This document shows positions 18,998-30,901 of a stretch of DNA of 64,000 nucleotides, piece after piece. Position 1 is the first letter of the stretch. Every line of letters begins with the position of its first letter. Position numbers and translations under genes: made by a program. The DNA is from Dysidea avara (Eukaryota; Porifera; Demospongiae; Dictyoceratida; Dysideidae). The notes beneath the pieces were generated by a model, which saw nothing but the letters and a program-made list of their open reading frames with translations, was not told the DNA's origin and did no database searches. The DNA lies in assembly GCF_963678975.1 (NCBI RefSeq), contig NC_089280.1, forward strand, positions 13,033,280-13,097,279, given 5' to 3'.

Positions 18998-20821
18998 CAA
19001 ACCTATTGTGTCAAATCTCCACCATTGGCTCCAGTTGCAACATGGGAGATTTGACATAGCATAGAAAAACTACTTGGGTGCTTAATGAATGATTGTCAAA
19101 TATCCCATAGTGAAGCAGCAGTTTCGCCTTGTAAAGCCCCACTTACAGGCTTTACATCCAAGGGGGGTGGTGGGGTAACACATTGGTAGGTGCACAATGA
19201 GTTTGCATCATTAACCTTGTGTTAAAATTTAGTCTGTCTTGCTTTTTTCATGCTTATAGCAGCTAATGTGCTTATTCTCAAACAATCAGGACTGAAAAAC
19301 TACAAATTGTCTTCTACTTTTATCTATCAACTATCCAATCACTGCTAGCTACTTTTATCTATCAACTATCCAATCACTGCTAGTTTATTAAAATTTCCTT
19401 TGCTGTTGTGTAACTTGTTTACCATTATGCTATAACCATTAGTCCCTCCTAGTTTATATGTCTCCTAGCAACAAAAATTGTTATGTCAGCAATGTAGGTG
19501 AGAACCACAAAACAAGTCAAGTAATATATTCCAAAATTGGTCATCAACTGCTGCAGTATGCTGCATACATTTTGGGAATGGCTATGTGGGATGCTCACTT
19601 TAACAATAATCATAATAGTGGAATTAAGTGTTTGTTGACATGTTAGTCTGACTATATGATTACATGTTTTTAGTTAGCTGTGCCTTATCATACTGTATCC
19701 CTTTCTGTATATGCAGGGTGGATACTGATGTTGTGACTGTTGGCGGGTGAGTTTATGGTCAATGGACAAATCACGCAAATGGTGAAGAAAAATTAATATG
19801 TGGTAGCTACCAAGACCCCACTACTATATTATGAACTCTTGGTGGTACTTCATAGCCAAACACTAGTGTATCTGGCTTCTTGTGCTATTGTAGTCATTTT
19901 TAAAAATTTTATGGGATTTCATGCTATCATTAAAGAGTTTCTATAATTGTGGGTTAAGTGCTGAAAGGTGATGCGCTGATGCTGGATTTTTAAGTGAACA
20001 CTGAAGTTTCAGAGGCACTGAAGGGCTGGGGCGGGATTAAAGACGTGCACAGGTAATGTAGCAGTAAGTTACTTCAACTGTATCACTACAGTGGGTATGA
20101 AGCAGCTGGCTATAACTATGTATGGCCCTGCATGGGCCGGAGTCACGCTATAACGAGTCAGTGGAGGCATATCGTGGCGAATTTAAAACAAATCAGTGAC
20201 TGGACTCACAATTAAACCAAGAGTTGACAGCACAATGTCTCAAATCAGTCAGTTTGCTATGGCTAATGACCTTGCCCACTTCCACACTGTTTGGGAATTG
20301 AGGCGGGCGCCTCACACCTCGACGTCATGGCGGCAAATTTGAATCTTCAAAGAGCACAAAGGCGATCTCATAAACTAACGAACTGACAACTTATAGCGAA
20401 ATTAAATGTACAGATACATTGTGTAAAAAGCCCGTGATAGCCGCAGCCTTTTTACAACACGACTTCATGGTTGAAAGAAAATCGCTCCAATGGGATGCGA
20501 TGACCAAGAAAATGAAAAAAAAACGATGCACATTTGAATAAATAATTTAATTATGCATTGTAAATGGGTGGGCGATGGAACAAACTACTCCAACAATTCG
20601 CCTGACTTTTCGTGTGGTAGTTACTCATTATACAAAGGTTACATGCCCCTGGTTTCGAGGCGGAATCTTTTAGTAAGGCTGAGATTTCGCCATGCGGATT
20701 TTAAAAGATTGCGTAATCGATCCCTCATGTAAATGACTCACAGTAGTGGTCGCGTGTTTATTATTTTGTGGGCGCGCGCTTTGTGCTTCTTGGCCTTGCG
20801 ACTCACTACCGTGAGTCTTGA
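18998..20821. other. Non-coding, mixed repeats
   Basis: A 33-bp unit containing CTATCAACTATCCAATCACT is duplicated in tandem at about 19314-19383. Near 20770-20821 there is a G+C-rich end (GGCGCGCGC, CTTCTTGGCC, ACTCACTACCGTGAGTCTTG) resembling the terminus of the composite repeats ending at 46420 and 58083. No gene was seen. Confidence 0.5.
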
Positions 20822-21289
20822 TGTCACTTTTAAAGAACATGAGGTCATCCTGCAAGTGCACTGGAATGATGTGAGCATACAGATAATTTTAAGCAGCAGA
20901 GCTGTGTGTAGCTACATAAGCAAAGACAACTGTAATATTGTACTACTGTGCATACCTATAATATTATGTGTATCAATGAATACAGTTTCAAATAACTTGG
21001 CAGTTCATTTTAATATTGATTGATTGATATTTTTAACCCCATACACATTGGCATTTCTAAGGAGGGGCTAATCCCCAACACTCCCCTCCCTCTACCAAAA
21101 AAAAACAATTAAGTTTTAGGGGTATAGATTTGCATTGTTATTTTAGTATTTTTGATGTCTTTGGCATCAATTTTCAATCCTTTAAATTACAAAAAATCCT
21201 GCAACTTCTGTGCATGGTTTACACCCCTAGAGGCCCAGACTACGTAAAGTTCTAATTTATATTACATCAATACAACAATAGACAGTATA

Positions 21290-22016
21290 TGTGACTGAAT
21301 TTGACAAAACCCGGCTTTGACGCACAAAGCTTCGTTAGGAGATATGGCGATTTTAAGTAATCATTGTGTAATAACTTCCCAGTGCCTACAGCTGTGCAAA
21401 CACAATTTGCACCAAGTATGCATCTATTTACTAGCTATCACTGAGTGGGTGTATACATTTCTGATACCCAAAATTAGCCCTGTTTTAGGCAGCTTTTCTC
21501 GAGCGGGTAATAATATCACAGGTGGTAGTAATAGAGTGGGAGGGCGGTGGGTGGGAGAGAGGGTGGGGGGCGGTGAGTGGGAAGGAGGGTGGGGGGCGGT
21601 GGGTGGGAGGGAGGTGGGGGGCGGCGGGTGGTAGGGAGGGTGGGGGGTGGCGGGTGGGCTTAATATAGGGGTATAAAATGAAGCAAGAAGACGATTGGAA
21701 TCCAGAGGCCAAGTTTGGGCTCTCCATGGCCCTCAAATCACTCCAAATTGACCGAGAATACTATTGGCGAGCTCTCTGTGAAGTCCCAGCTCACTACACA
21801 CCATTATCACAAAGCCATGGCCATTTAATGGTGCCAATCTCACACTCGTGGCTTTGACAGGGTTGGAAGAAATCTGCCACAGAAACCAGACTTGCCAGTC
21901 CTGAAGGAAGTACAGTGTGGAATATGATAGTGTATTAGGCCAGCAATCCATTCCTGGTAAAAACGTAAGTTTGATTTTGTGTGTGTGGAAGCCTTGTTAT
22001 GTGAAATCCGGTCACA
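21290..22016. mobile_element. 727-bp TIR element with TATA target duplication
   Basis: The ends are TGTGACTGAATTT and its approximate inverse AAATCCGGTCACA. TATA flanks both sides (21286-21289, 22017-22020). The tandem paralogue shows the empty site GACAGTTTATAGTGATG at 30686-30700, which fixes the ends. No transposase. Shorter relatives lie at 37461-37646 and 37649-37855. Confidence 0.85.
21536..21658 (+). repeat. G-rich minisatellite, G-quadruplex prone
   Basis: Units of about 28-30 bases such as GGGTGGGGGGCGGTGGGTGG are repeated four to five times. Many runs of three or more G in close spacing make intrastrand G-quadruplexes likely. It lies inside the 727-bp TIR element. Confidence 0.8.
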
Positions 22017-22253
22017 TATAGTGATGCTGTGCCTTCCTTGCTCACCCTCCCTCCCTTAGGTCAGATCTATAATTGTCACTGTGACCATATAATTGGTTAA
22101 AGTCATTCTTCATTGCAAGAGACATTACAATTCAAAAACACACAAAAATAGCTAACTGCAAAAAACAAACAGCATAAAGTACACATACATGACAACAAAC
22201 ACTAACAATTAGCTACACAAGATCAGCAATAAACGAACAAGACAATCATATAG

Positions 22254-25200
22254 TAGGGGTGGATCCAGACTTTTTAAAAGGGGCCACGGTTCCATTTTGG
22301 AATTGCAATGTTACCCTGTAGAGAGTTCAACTACAAACAAGTCACCCTGTAGAGATCAGCTAGTAGGGAAAACAGCTAAAAACAAGTCACCCAGTAGAGT
22401 ATGTTCAGCTATAAACAAATCACCCTCTAGATAGTTCAGCTACAAGCAAATCACCCTATAAGGAGTTTAGATACAAACAAGCCATCCTAGTGAGATCAGC
22501 TAGGAAAGGTCACCTGTAAAGTTCAGCTAAGAACAGGTTACCCAGTGGTAAGTTGACTAAGTTCAGCTAAAAACAAGCCACCCCTGTAGAGAGATCAAGT
22601 AGAAACAAACCACTTGTAGAGCGTTCAGCTACAAACAGTAGAGTTCAGCTACAAAAAAGTCACCCAGTAGAGAGTTCAGTTATACAAACAAGTCACCTGG
22701 ACACAAGTAGAAAACTCAGCTAGAAACAATTAAGTCACCTGAAGATATATAGTTCAGGTCAACCAGTAGAAAGTTCAGCTACAATCAGGCCACCCGGTAG
22801 AGAGTTCACCTACACACAAATCACCTTGTGGATAGATCAGCTACAAACACGCCATGAGAGTTCACCTACCAATAAATCACCCTGCAGAGAATTCAGCTAC
22901 AAACAATTCACCTGTAGAGAATTCAGCTACAAACAAATCACCCCATGGAGAGTTCAACAAACAGCCATCCTATAAAGAAATCAGCTACAAACAGGTCAGA
23001 ATGAAGCTACATACAAATAGATCACCCAGTAGAGAGTTCAGCTACACACAAACATGCAAATTACCCTATAGGAGGTTCAGCTATAAGCAACTCGCCCTGT
23101 AGGGAGTTCAGCTACAAGCAAATCACCCTCTAGAGAGTTCAGCTACAAAAAAAGTCACATTATAGAGAATTCATCTGCAAAAAGTCAGTCTGTAAAGAGT
23201 TCAGCTACAAACCAATCATCTTGTGGAAAGTTCAGCTACAACAGACACATTTCATAATAAGGCTTTATAGCATATAGAAATAACCGTTGCCCCTAGCAAC
23301 CTGAATTTCCCAGTATTATTAGGTGATAACGTCTAAAGTAACTTCTCCAACTTTTGAAAGGATAGCATATTATATGTCATAAGATATGATATTTTGAAAT
23401 TTGTGGTTTCCCATATATATCTATGTGAGAGGGCTACAGTTGCCCTTCTGGACAATCACAAAAAAGAGGTATTTCAACGTATGCAAAACTAAAAATTCAA
23501 AGGTACGCATATCTCAAAATTACATACTTTGTAAGTGTGAATGTCAGCAATATTCTCTCTAAGTTATAAATGGATAGTGTATATAGGTCATAAGATATGA
23601 CCATAGATACTACACTTTGAATCCCATGATTTGTGTGATTACTGAGAAGGGGCAACTGTTGCCCCTCTCATTGACAATGTATGGGAAAATTACAACTTCA
23701 AAATGTCATATCTCATGACTTATTTATGCTATCCTTTTAAAACTTGGAGAAGTGACTTAAGACATTGACACCTACGAATAATGTAAAATTTAGGTTGCTA
23801 GGGACAACAGTTGAAATTTTCATTATTATGAAATTTGTCTATTGTAATTCACCCAGTAGAGAATTCAGCTACAGACAAGTTACCTCTATAGAGAGTCCAG
23901 CTACAAACAAGTCACCATGTATAAAAAGTTCAACTACCATGTAGGAGTTTGGCTACGAGCAAATCACCCTCTAGAGAGTTCTAGAATTCTACTACATAAA
24001 AGTCACACTGTAGTGAGAACTCATCTGCAAAAAGTTACCTAGTAGAGAAGTCAGCTACAAACAAGCCACCTGTTAAGAGTTCAGCTACAAACAGGTTACC
24101 CAGTAGAGAGTTCAACTACAAACAGGTCACCCAGTAAGGAGTTCAGCTACGAACAAATCACCCTTTAGAAAGTTCACTTACAAACAAGTCACCGAGTAGC
24201 AAATTCAACTACAAACAATCATCTGTAGAGAGTACAAACAAGTCACTCTGTAGAGAGTTCAGCTACAAACAGGCCACCTTGTAGAGAGTTCAACTACAAG
24301 CAAGTCACCAAGTACAGAATTCAGCTACAAAAATGTCACTTTGTAGAGAGTTTAGCTATAAAGAAATCATCCTGTACAAGGAAGCCACCCAGTAGAAAAT
24401 TTAGCTACAAGCAAATGACCTATGTAAACAAGGTACCCGTCGAGTTCAAACCACCATGCAGAGAGTTCAGCTACAAACAAACCACCCTCTAGAAAGTTCA
24501 GCTACTAACAAATCACCCTGTAGAGAGTTCACCTACAGACATATCACCCTGTGGAAAATTCAGCTACAAAATGCAAGCCATCATGTAGAGAAATCAGCTA
24601 CAAGCAATCACCCTGTAGAGAGTTCAGCTACAAACAAGCACCTGTATGGAGTTCAACTATACAAAAAAAAATTCACCCAGTAGAGCTATCAGCTACAAAC
24701 AAGTTACCCAGTAGAGAGTTCAACTACAAACAGGTCACCCAGTAAGGAGTTCAGCTACAAACAAATCACCCTTTAGAAAGTTCACTTACAAGCAAGTCAC
24801 TGAGTAGAGAATTCAACTACAAACAATCATCTGTAGAGAGTACAAACAAGTCACTCTGTAGAGAGTTCAGCTACAAACAGGCCACCTTGTAGAGAATTCA
24901 ACTACAAGCAAGTCACCAAGTACAGAATTCAGCTACAAAAATGTCACTTTGTAGAGAGTTTAGCTATAAACAAATCATCCTGTACAAGGAAGTCACCCAG
25001 TAGAGAATTTACCTACAAACAAATGACCTATATAAACAAGGTACCCGTCGAGTTCAAACCACCATGCAGAGAGTTCAGCTACAAACAAACCACCCTCTAG
25101 AAAGTTCAGCTACTAGCAAATCACCCTGTAGAGAGTTCACCTACAGTCATATCACCCTGTGGAAAATTCAGCTACAAAATGCAAGCCATCATGTAGAGAA

Positions 25201-26090
25201 ATCAGCTACAAGCAATCACCCTGTAGAGAGTTCAGCTACAAACAAGTCACCTGTATGGAGTTCAACTATACAAAAAAATTCACCCATTAGAGTTATCAGC
25301 TACAAACAAGTTACCCAGTAGAGAGTTCAACTACAAACAGGTCACCCAGTAAGGAGTTCAGCTACGAACAAATCACCCTTTAGAAAGTTCACTTACAAAC
25401 AAGTCACCGAGTAGCAAATTCAACTACAAACAATCATCTGTAGAGAGTACAAACAAGTCACTCTGTAGAGAGTTCAGCTACAAACAGGCCACCTTGTAGA
25501 GAATTCAACTACAAGCAAGTCACCAAGTACAGAATTCAGCTACAAAAATGTCACTTTGTAGAGACTTTAGCTATAAAGAAATCATCCTGTACAAGGAAGT
25601 CACCCAGTAGAGAATGTAGCTACAAACAAATTACCTATATAAACAAGGTACCCGTCAAGTTCAAACCACCATGCAGAGAGTTCAGCTGCAAACAAACCAC
25701 CCTCTAGAAAGTTCAGCTACTAACAAATCACCCTGTAGAGAGTTCACCTACAGACATATCACCCTGTGGAAAATTCAGCTACAAAATGCAAACCATCATG
25801 TAGAGAAATCAGCTACAAGCAATCACCCTGTAGAGAGTTCAGCTACAAACAAGTCACCTGTATGGAGTTCAACTATACAAAAAAATTTCACCCAGTAGAG
25901 CTATCAGCTACAAACAAGTTACCTTAAGAGAGTTCAGCTACAAACCAGTCACCCAGTACAGCGTCCAGCTACAACCAAATCACCCTGTGTAGAGTTCAGC
26001 TACAAACAAATCACCCTGTAAAAAGTTCAGCTATAAGCTACCCGGTAGAGAATTCAGCTACAAACAAGTCACCTAGTAGAGAGTTCATCT
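22254..26090 (+). repeat. Satellite of about 30 bp with higher-order structure (array B)
   Basis: It opens with AGGGGTGGATCCAGAC, as in array C (30902) and at 50018. Monomers have the core GTTCAGCTACAAAC followed by a CACC..GTAGAGA half. In the right part, blocks of about 20 monomers repeat as a unit of 607-608 bp; the marker GGTACCCGTC is at 24432, 25040 and 25647. Two open frames at 24456 and 25064 are products of this periodicity. Confidence 0.9.
23239..23844. mobile_element. Fold-back element inside satellite array B
   Basis: Arms of about 210 bp are inverse copies (CATTTCATAATAA..., CCCTAGCAACCT, TCTCCAACTTTTGAAAGGAT). Termini CAATAGACA and TGTCTATTG are flanked by TA. A TA duplication fits Tc1/mariner-type MITEs (inference). 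The same element sits at the same place in array C (31866-32485), so it predates the duplication. Confidence 0.75.
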
Positions 26091-26380
26091 ACTTTTGTAA
26101 CTAAGTAGATTAAAGTAACTAACTAAAGTAATACAACTAGTTATATAGTAATTTGTAACGAGGATGAACACACAATAAGTTGCATAGTTTCATATGGTTT
26201 GCCTGTTGAGAAAAGTTCATTTGTATAAAAGTTTGTACAATCATAAAGAAGCATGTTTAGCTAACTTTACAACTGCTTTACATCACGTTTCTCCTTCCTT
26301 CTGTAAAGAAAAAAAAGGTAGAAAAGCACCAAAGCTGGCCTATGGCCTGCTTTGGAGTATGCAAATACAAAAGGAAGTGA
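26091..26380. other. Non-coding junction between satellite and hairpin MITE
   Basis: Unique-looking sequence, also present after array C (33216-33504). The tract near 26318-26345 (AAGCTGGCCTATGGCCTGC) is the inverse of a segment that follows the hairpin MITE at 44757 and 54718, so it belongs to one composite repeat. Confidence 0.6.
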
Positions 26381-26684
26381 TATCTAATCCAAAACAGCCA
26401 AGCTGTAAAAAAGGGCATGGCTCCCAAAAAGGCTATGGTGAAAAAATGTGAAACTGAAGTTGGCGGCCAAGAAATGGCTGTGATGGTAGGTAAATGACAA
26501 AATTTTAATAACAACAATTCAGGTGAATTTGTTGCCGAGTCCTAGAAATTTACCTGAATTGTTGTTATTAAATTTTTTTCCATTTACCCACCATCACAGC
26601 CATTTCTTGGCTTGGATTTCACATCTTTTCTCATTATGGCTTTTTGGGGGCTGCACCCTATTCATGGTTGTCTTGGATTAGATA
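26381..26684. mobile_element. Hairpin MITE, copy B
   Basis: Inverse arms run from TATCTAATCCAAAACAGCCA to GTCTTGGATTAGATA, with inner arms CAAGAAATGGCTGTGATGG and AACAACAATTCAGGTGAATT. Other copies are at 33505-43123 (split twice), 44399-44728, 54512-54693 (left arm mostly deleted) and 62481-62762. Confidence 0.85.
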
Positions 26685-27091
26685 ATTTTATCACCAATCA
26701 ATGGTAATATACTATGTACAGTCTTAAAGTGACTTCCCCAACTCTGCATGTAGTTTACTAATATCACCTTTGTTTGTTTACTTCTTCCCTTCATAATGTC
26801 ACTCCCATGACTTCAAAATTAATACAAAAGACTTAGAACAATGAAACTAAATGTGCTGCTTTTTGTGGTATTGTTATTGTGGTTTATGTAGTGTCAGTTG
26901 CAACATCCATGTCAGTTAAATTTACATTGATACGTCATTATAAACCCCATTTACAGTACTATCAAGAGCATGTACGAATGAGTAATTGATTTTCCCAAAG
27001 AATGTCTTACAAGGATGTGACTCAGGAAAAATTGCACCCGATAAATGATGATCTGTTTTCAACCTGGAAATTCAAGAATTAGTCTAGCAGC

Positions 27092-27099
27092 TATAAAAG
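27092..27099 (+). promoter_or_regulatory. TATA box of Ig gene B
   Basis: TATAAAAG lies 73 bases before the start codon, leaving room for a short 5' UTR of about 45-50 bases. Copy C keeps TATAAAAA; copy A has TATTAAAG. Confidence 0.5.
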
Positions 27100-27171
27100 C
27101 TGTATGTGAATATTGTACGACATCACAACAGTTTAGCCACAATCAAGTAAATTTAAATTACACAATATTCA

Positions 27172-28044
27172 ATGGAGAAAACTGGAATTGCAACTATAAC
27201 AAGTCTGATTTTTCTACTTATCAGTTCAAAAGGTGAATAGATATAGTTATGTTTAGTTATACATAGTATTGATGTGCGACATTTCATTTTTAGGTGATGC
27301 TAAGGTTGAACTTAACATTTCAAGCACTGTAATTGCTGGAGTAACAGTGAATGGAAGTTGTATCTGCAGTGGAGCGGGTAAACCAAGGTATATACATGTC
27401 AGCACAACAGGACAAAATTGTACTATTGGTGGAGCATCAGCAGTGGGCACAAACATTAACAATTTTAATATCACCTGCTTAAGCAGCAATGTGTCTATTA
27501 ATTTGGAGTGCTACGTGTACAGCAATAACAAGCCTAAAAGGACAGCTAAACAAATTGAAGGTAACAAACAGCAACCGGTACAGTCATGGTATATGCATTT
27601 TGTTTCTTACAGTGGTATCCAAACCAACAATAATCAGTCCATCAGTTAATGCTACTGTTACTAGGCCTGGTCTACCCATCACTTTATCATGTGAAGTGGA
27701 TGGTGATCCAAATCACTACTGGGTGGGATGGTTTCACAGAAATTCCATGATTCAAACAGATGATGATGATCACTCTGTTTCTGTGTCACCAAGTGTTAGG
27801 TCACTACAAGGCACAACACACCACCTCACTGTCCATTCTGTGAAAGTGGCAGGCAAATATCATTGTCGGGTGTTTACAATACAAGATGGAAATGTTACAG
27901 ATCAAGTGACTCATCAAGTTTCTATTGGAAGTGGTACGTAAATATACTGTAAGACTGCTAAGAAACTTGATATTTACATTTTTTGTTACAGGGGACACTG
28001 ACAGTTCATCACTGCTGGATGTTTTATCAACATTTTTCTTTTGA
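27172..28044 (+). CDS. Ig-like, probably GPI-anchored surface protein, gene B (4 exons)
   Basis: Exons are 27172-27232, 27294-27560, 27613-27933 and 27992-28044, with the same phase-1 GT/AG introns as gene A and 233 residues. Signal peptide, five-Cys domain, Ig-like domain (C136, W149, C194) and hydrophobic C-terminus (SLLDVLSTFFF) are all intact. Against gene A I count seven amino-acid changes (two in the signal peptide, two at the end of the Cys-rich domain, W172R, and one near the C-terminus, plus N/S-type differences outside the chosen start) and about three silent ones in exons. Residue 172 is Arg here and in gene C, so Trp in gene A is the derived state. With an intact frame and a good TATA box, this is the best candidate for the functional member. 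Confidence 0.72.
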
Positions 28045-30225
28045 TTATGGAACTATAACATAATGCTGTGTGGTATATTACATACTTGGTAAAACCATTT
28101 ATGTTGTAATTGTTAAGTTGTAAATTATAATAATAACCCTATGTTAATAATTTTCATACTGAAAGTGTTTAAAACCATGCAGCTCCTTATAAAAATTATA
28201 AAACTGCTTCAAAAATTTGTGACCACATAACACATTCAGGTACCAAAGGTGTTATAATTCTTTATATATCTACCTTAGTGAATGTCAAGCTCCATGTCAA
28301 ATGGCCATTTTAATCTGACTTAATATTACTTTTGATACCCTTGTGGACGCAACTAAATCCACCATTATTTGATGAGTGGTAGCAGTGATGGCCATACTAC
28401 CAATTTGCTTTCCACATTTACATGGTTAAATTCTGAATTCCACACTTTCAATAGTAGCCACTTGAATTCAAGTGGTGCACTGATTGATTTTGAAAATAAG
28501 GGTATCAGTACCGTTTTCAAGCATCAAATGGTGGGTCCAATTTGCTGAATAGTTGCCACATTGATTATTAGAACAAACTCAACTAAGGTAATATATAAAC
28601 GTTGCAGCATTAATTTTAACCAAGTAAATACAATATAAATGTAAACTGGTATATATGTCAAACCAACCTGGATAGAAGTCACATTAACTAAGAGTCTGTA
28701 CTGTAGTCATGTCATTGCAACAAATACAGCTGTGCATGTCAGATCAGGATATATATAGCCATATACTGTATGATGTTTATAAATTGATATCATTAGCTAC
28801 AGTAAAAAAAAGTCAAAAAAACACATTTTCAGTCACAAAAATATATCAAATAACTGATGTAGTGTCAGCCATGTGTAGTAATAGGTATTTCTCCCTTTCA
28901 CACTCCTTCCCACCCCCAGCCCACTCAATCAAGATCAGCTATATGCATTCTTCAAGTTTCAGCTACGTACATGTTTCTGATTCTCTATATTCACAGGCTT
29001 TAAGCCTTCTTACAGGTCCCTAGTGGGATAGCATTCACAGAATATTAGTGGTTATATTTTCCTACTCTCTATATATAATTGTAATATAATGTGCCAGTGT
29101 TCTGGTTAAATGTTGCAATGCCTACACTAGGACTATACTACAAAATATCTACATTATTTGACATTATATATCTCTGTTATTAAATCATTTGTAAATTGAA
29201 AACGACATGTCTTTTATTTAAGCCCACGTACACTTCTTGACTGCAGCAATGCCTGTTCAGGGATTTTCTTCAATCTGGTCCCCCATCTCTGGCCATGGGA
29301 GACACCCACCCACCTAGTCAAGAGATGCTGAGTAACTTATTACAAGCTTAGGCCAGATGGATGAATGGATTCCCAAGGAGGGTGGATGGGCCACTGACAA
29401 CAGCAGGGAACTTGAGTCTCTTGACTCTCTTCTGTGTGCATGGTTTTAACCCACTTGAAAGGCCAACTCAATGTCCTCCACCACATGGTCAGGACTATAT
29501 GGCAAGGAGCCAGTGCTGGTACCACTAGGCACACATGGTAGTGCACGCATGCACACACATTACTATTTACCAATTACCACGATTTGAATGAACACTGCTG
29601 ATAACACATACATCCAGGGCACACTTAAGTAGCTGGTAACTTTAAGGTAAGCACCTGGTTATAATGTACTATTATAAAAACTTAATGCTGAAATATCTTG
29701 TATGCGAGTACATTAAAGGACACTTGTTATACTATAATAGACTAGTGTGTATCTAGCTAAATAAAAAGTTGCTTTTGTGTGCATGGTATACCTAATATAA
29801 AGACATTGCCTCAGAAGATGATTAACATTTTCAGTTTAACATATATTCATGTGCATGTGTAGAAAATGTAGCTAAACCAACATAATTTCTTCTAGAAGTA
29901 TTGAGGACAATTAAACAGTTATGGCCAACCACTATTGCAAATGTACACTATTGAGGTACATTGGAATTTGCCATAATTATTGAAGTCTAGCTAAAACATC
30001 GGACAGTGAAGGTGATTATGGGCTTTAGTTAGCAAACAATCTCCTTCATACAAATTTATTCTCTTAGTTCTGGTTATGATTAGTTAGATATTCCTTGTTG
30101 TGTAATTCACTTATTTAATGGATCTCTGGTCCTCCACAAGTTGCCATGTTGCGTATTATGTGTTGGGAACATAATGAAATGGAAACCATGTATTAAAATT
30201 CATGTAATATGTTACATGTATAATG
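28045..30225. other. Downstream non-coding part of duplicated unit B
   Basis: No supported gene. 29325-29480 is about 150 bases absent from copy A; on the minus strand it carries an open frame (29340-29573) without a recognised domain. Confidence 0.4.
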
Positions 30226-30900
30226 AATGTCACTTTTAAAGAACACGAGGCCATCCTGCAAGTACACTGGAATGATGTGAGCATATAGATAATTTTAAGC
30301 AGCAGAGCTGTGTGTAGCTACATAAGCAAAGAAAACTGTAATATTGTACTACTGTGCATACCTATAATATTATGTGTATCAATGAATACAGTTTCAAATA
30401 ACTTAATACAGTTCATTTAAATATTGATTGATATTTTTAACCCATACACATTGGCAATTCTAAGGAGGGGCCAATCCCCAACACTCACCTCCCTCTACCA
30501 AAAAAAAAAACAGGTTTTGGGGGTATAGATTTGCATTGTTATTTTAGCATGTCTTTAGCATCATTTTAGGTTGTTTTCAATCCTTTAAATTACAAACAAT
30601 CCTGCAACTTCTGTGCATGGTTTGCACCCCTAGAGGCTCAGACTACATAAAGTTCTAATTTATATTACATCAATACAACAATAGACAGTTTATAGTGATG
30701 CTGTGCCTACCTTGCTCCCCCCCTCTTAGGTCAGATCTAGACTCGTCACTGTGACCATACAATCATTCTCCATTGCAGGAGACATTACAATTCAAAAACA
30801 CACTAACTGCAAAAACAAACAGCAGAAAGTACACATACATGACAACAAACACTAACAATTAGCTACACAAGATCAGCAATAAACGAACAAGACAATCATA
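30226..30900 (+). repeat. Dispersed repeat, start of unit C
   Basis: Matches 20822-22250 without the 727-bp TIR element. The empty target site is TTTATAGTG at 30689-30697. Confidence 0.8.
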
Positions 30901-30901
30901 T

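Larger units (their letters stand above)
20822..30225 (+). repeat. Large duplicated unit, copy B
   Basis: The order is dispersed repeat (20822-22250), satellite with a fold-back insert (22310-26090), hairpin MITE (26381-26684) and Ig gene B with downstream DNA (26690-30205). The same order starts again at 30226 (AATGTCACTTTTAAAGAACA) and runs to about 44400, so the two units lie in direct tandem. Confidence 0.8.

Noticed and set aside
21317-21736. Proline- and glycine-rich frames on both strands
   Set aside because: They translate the G-rich minisatellite and have no start or splice context.
24456-25898. Repeated frames with SSATNKSPCREF-like peptides
   Set aside because: They arise because the satellite monomer can be read without stops; the periodicity follows the DNA repeat and not a protein constraint.
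22310-26090. CRISPR-like array of short repeats
   Set aside because: Repeats are degenerate and directly tandem without unique spacers, in a eukaryotic context; this is satellite DNA.
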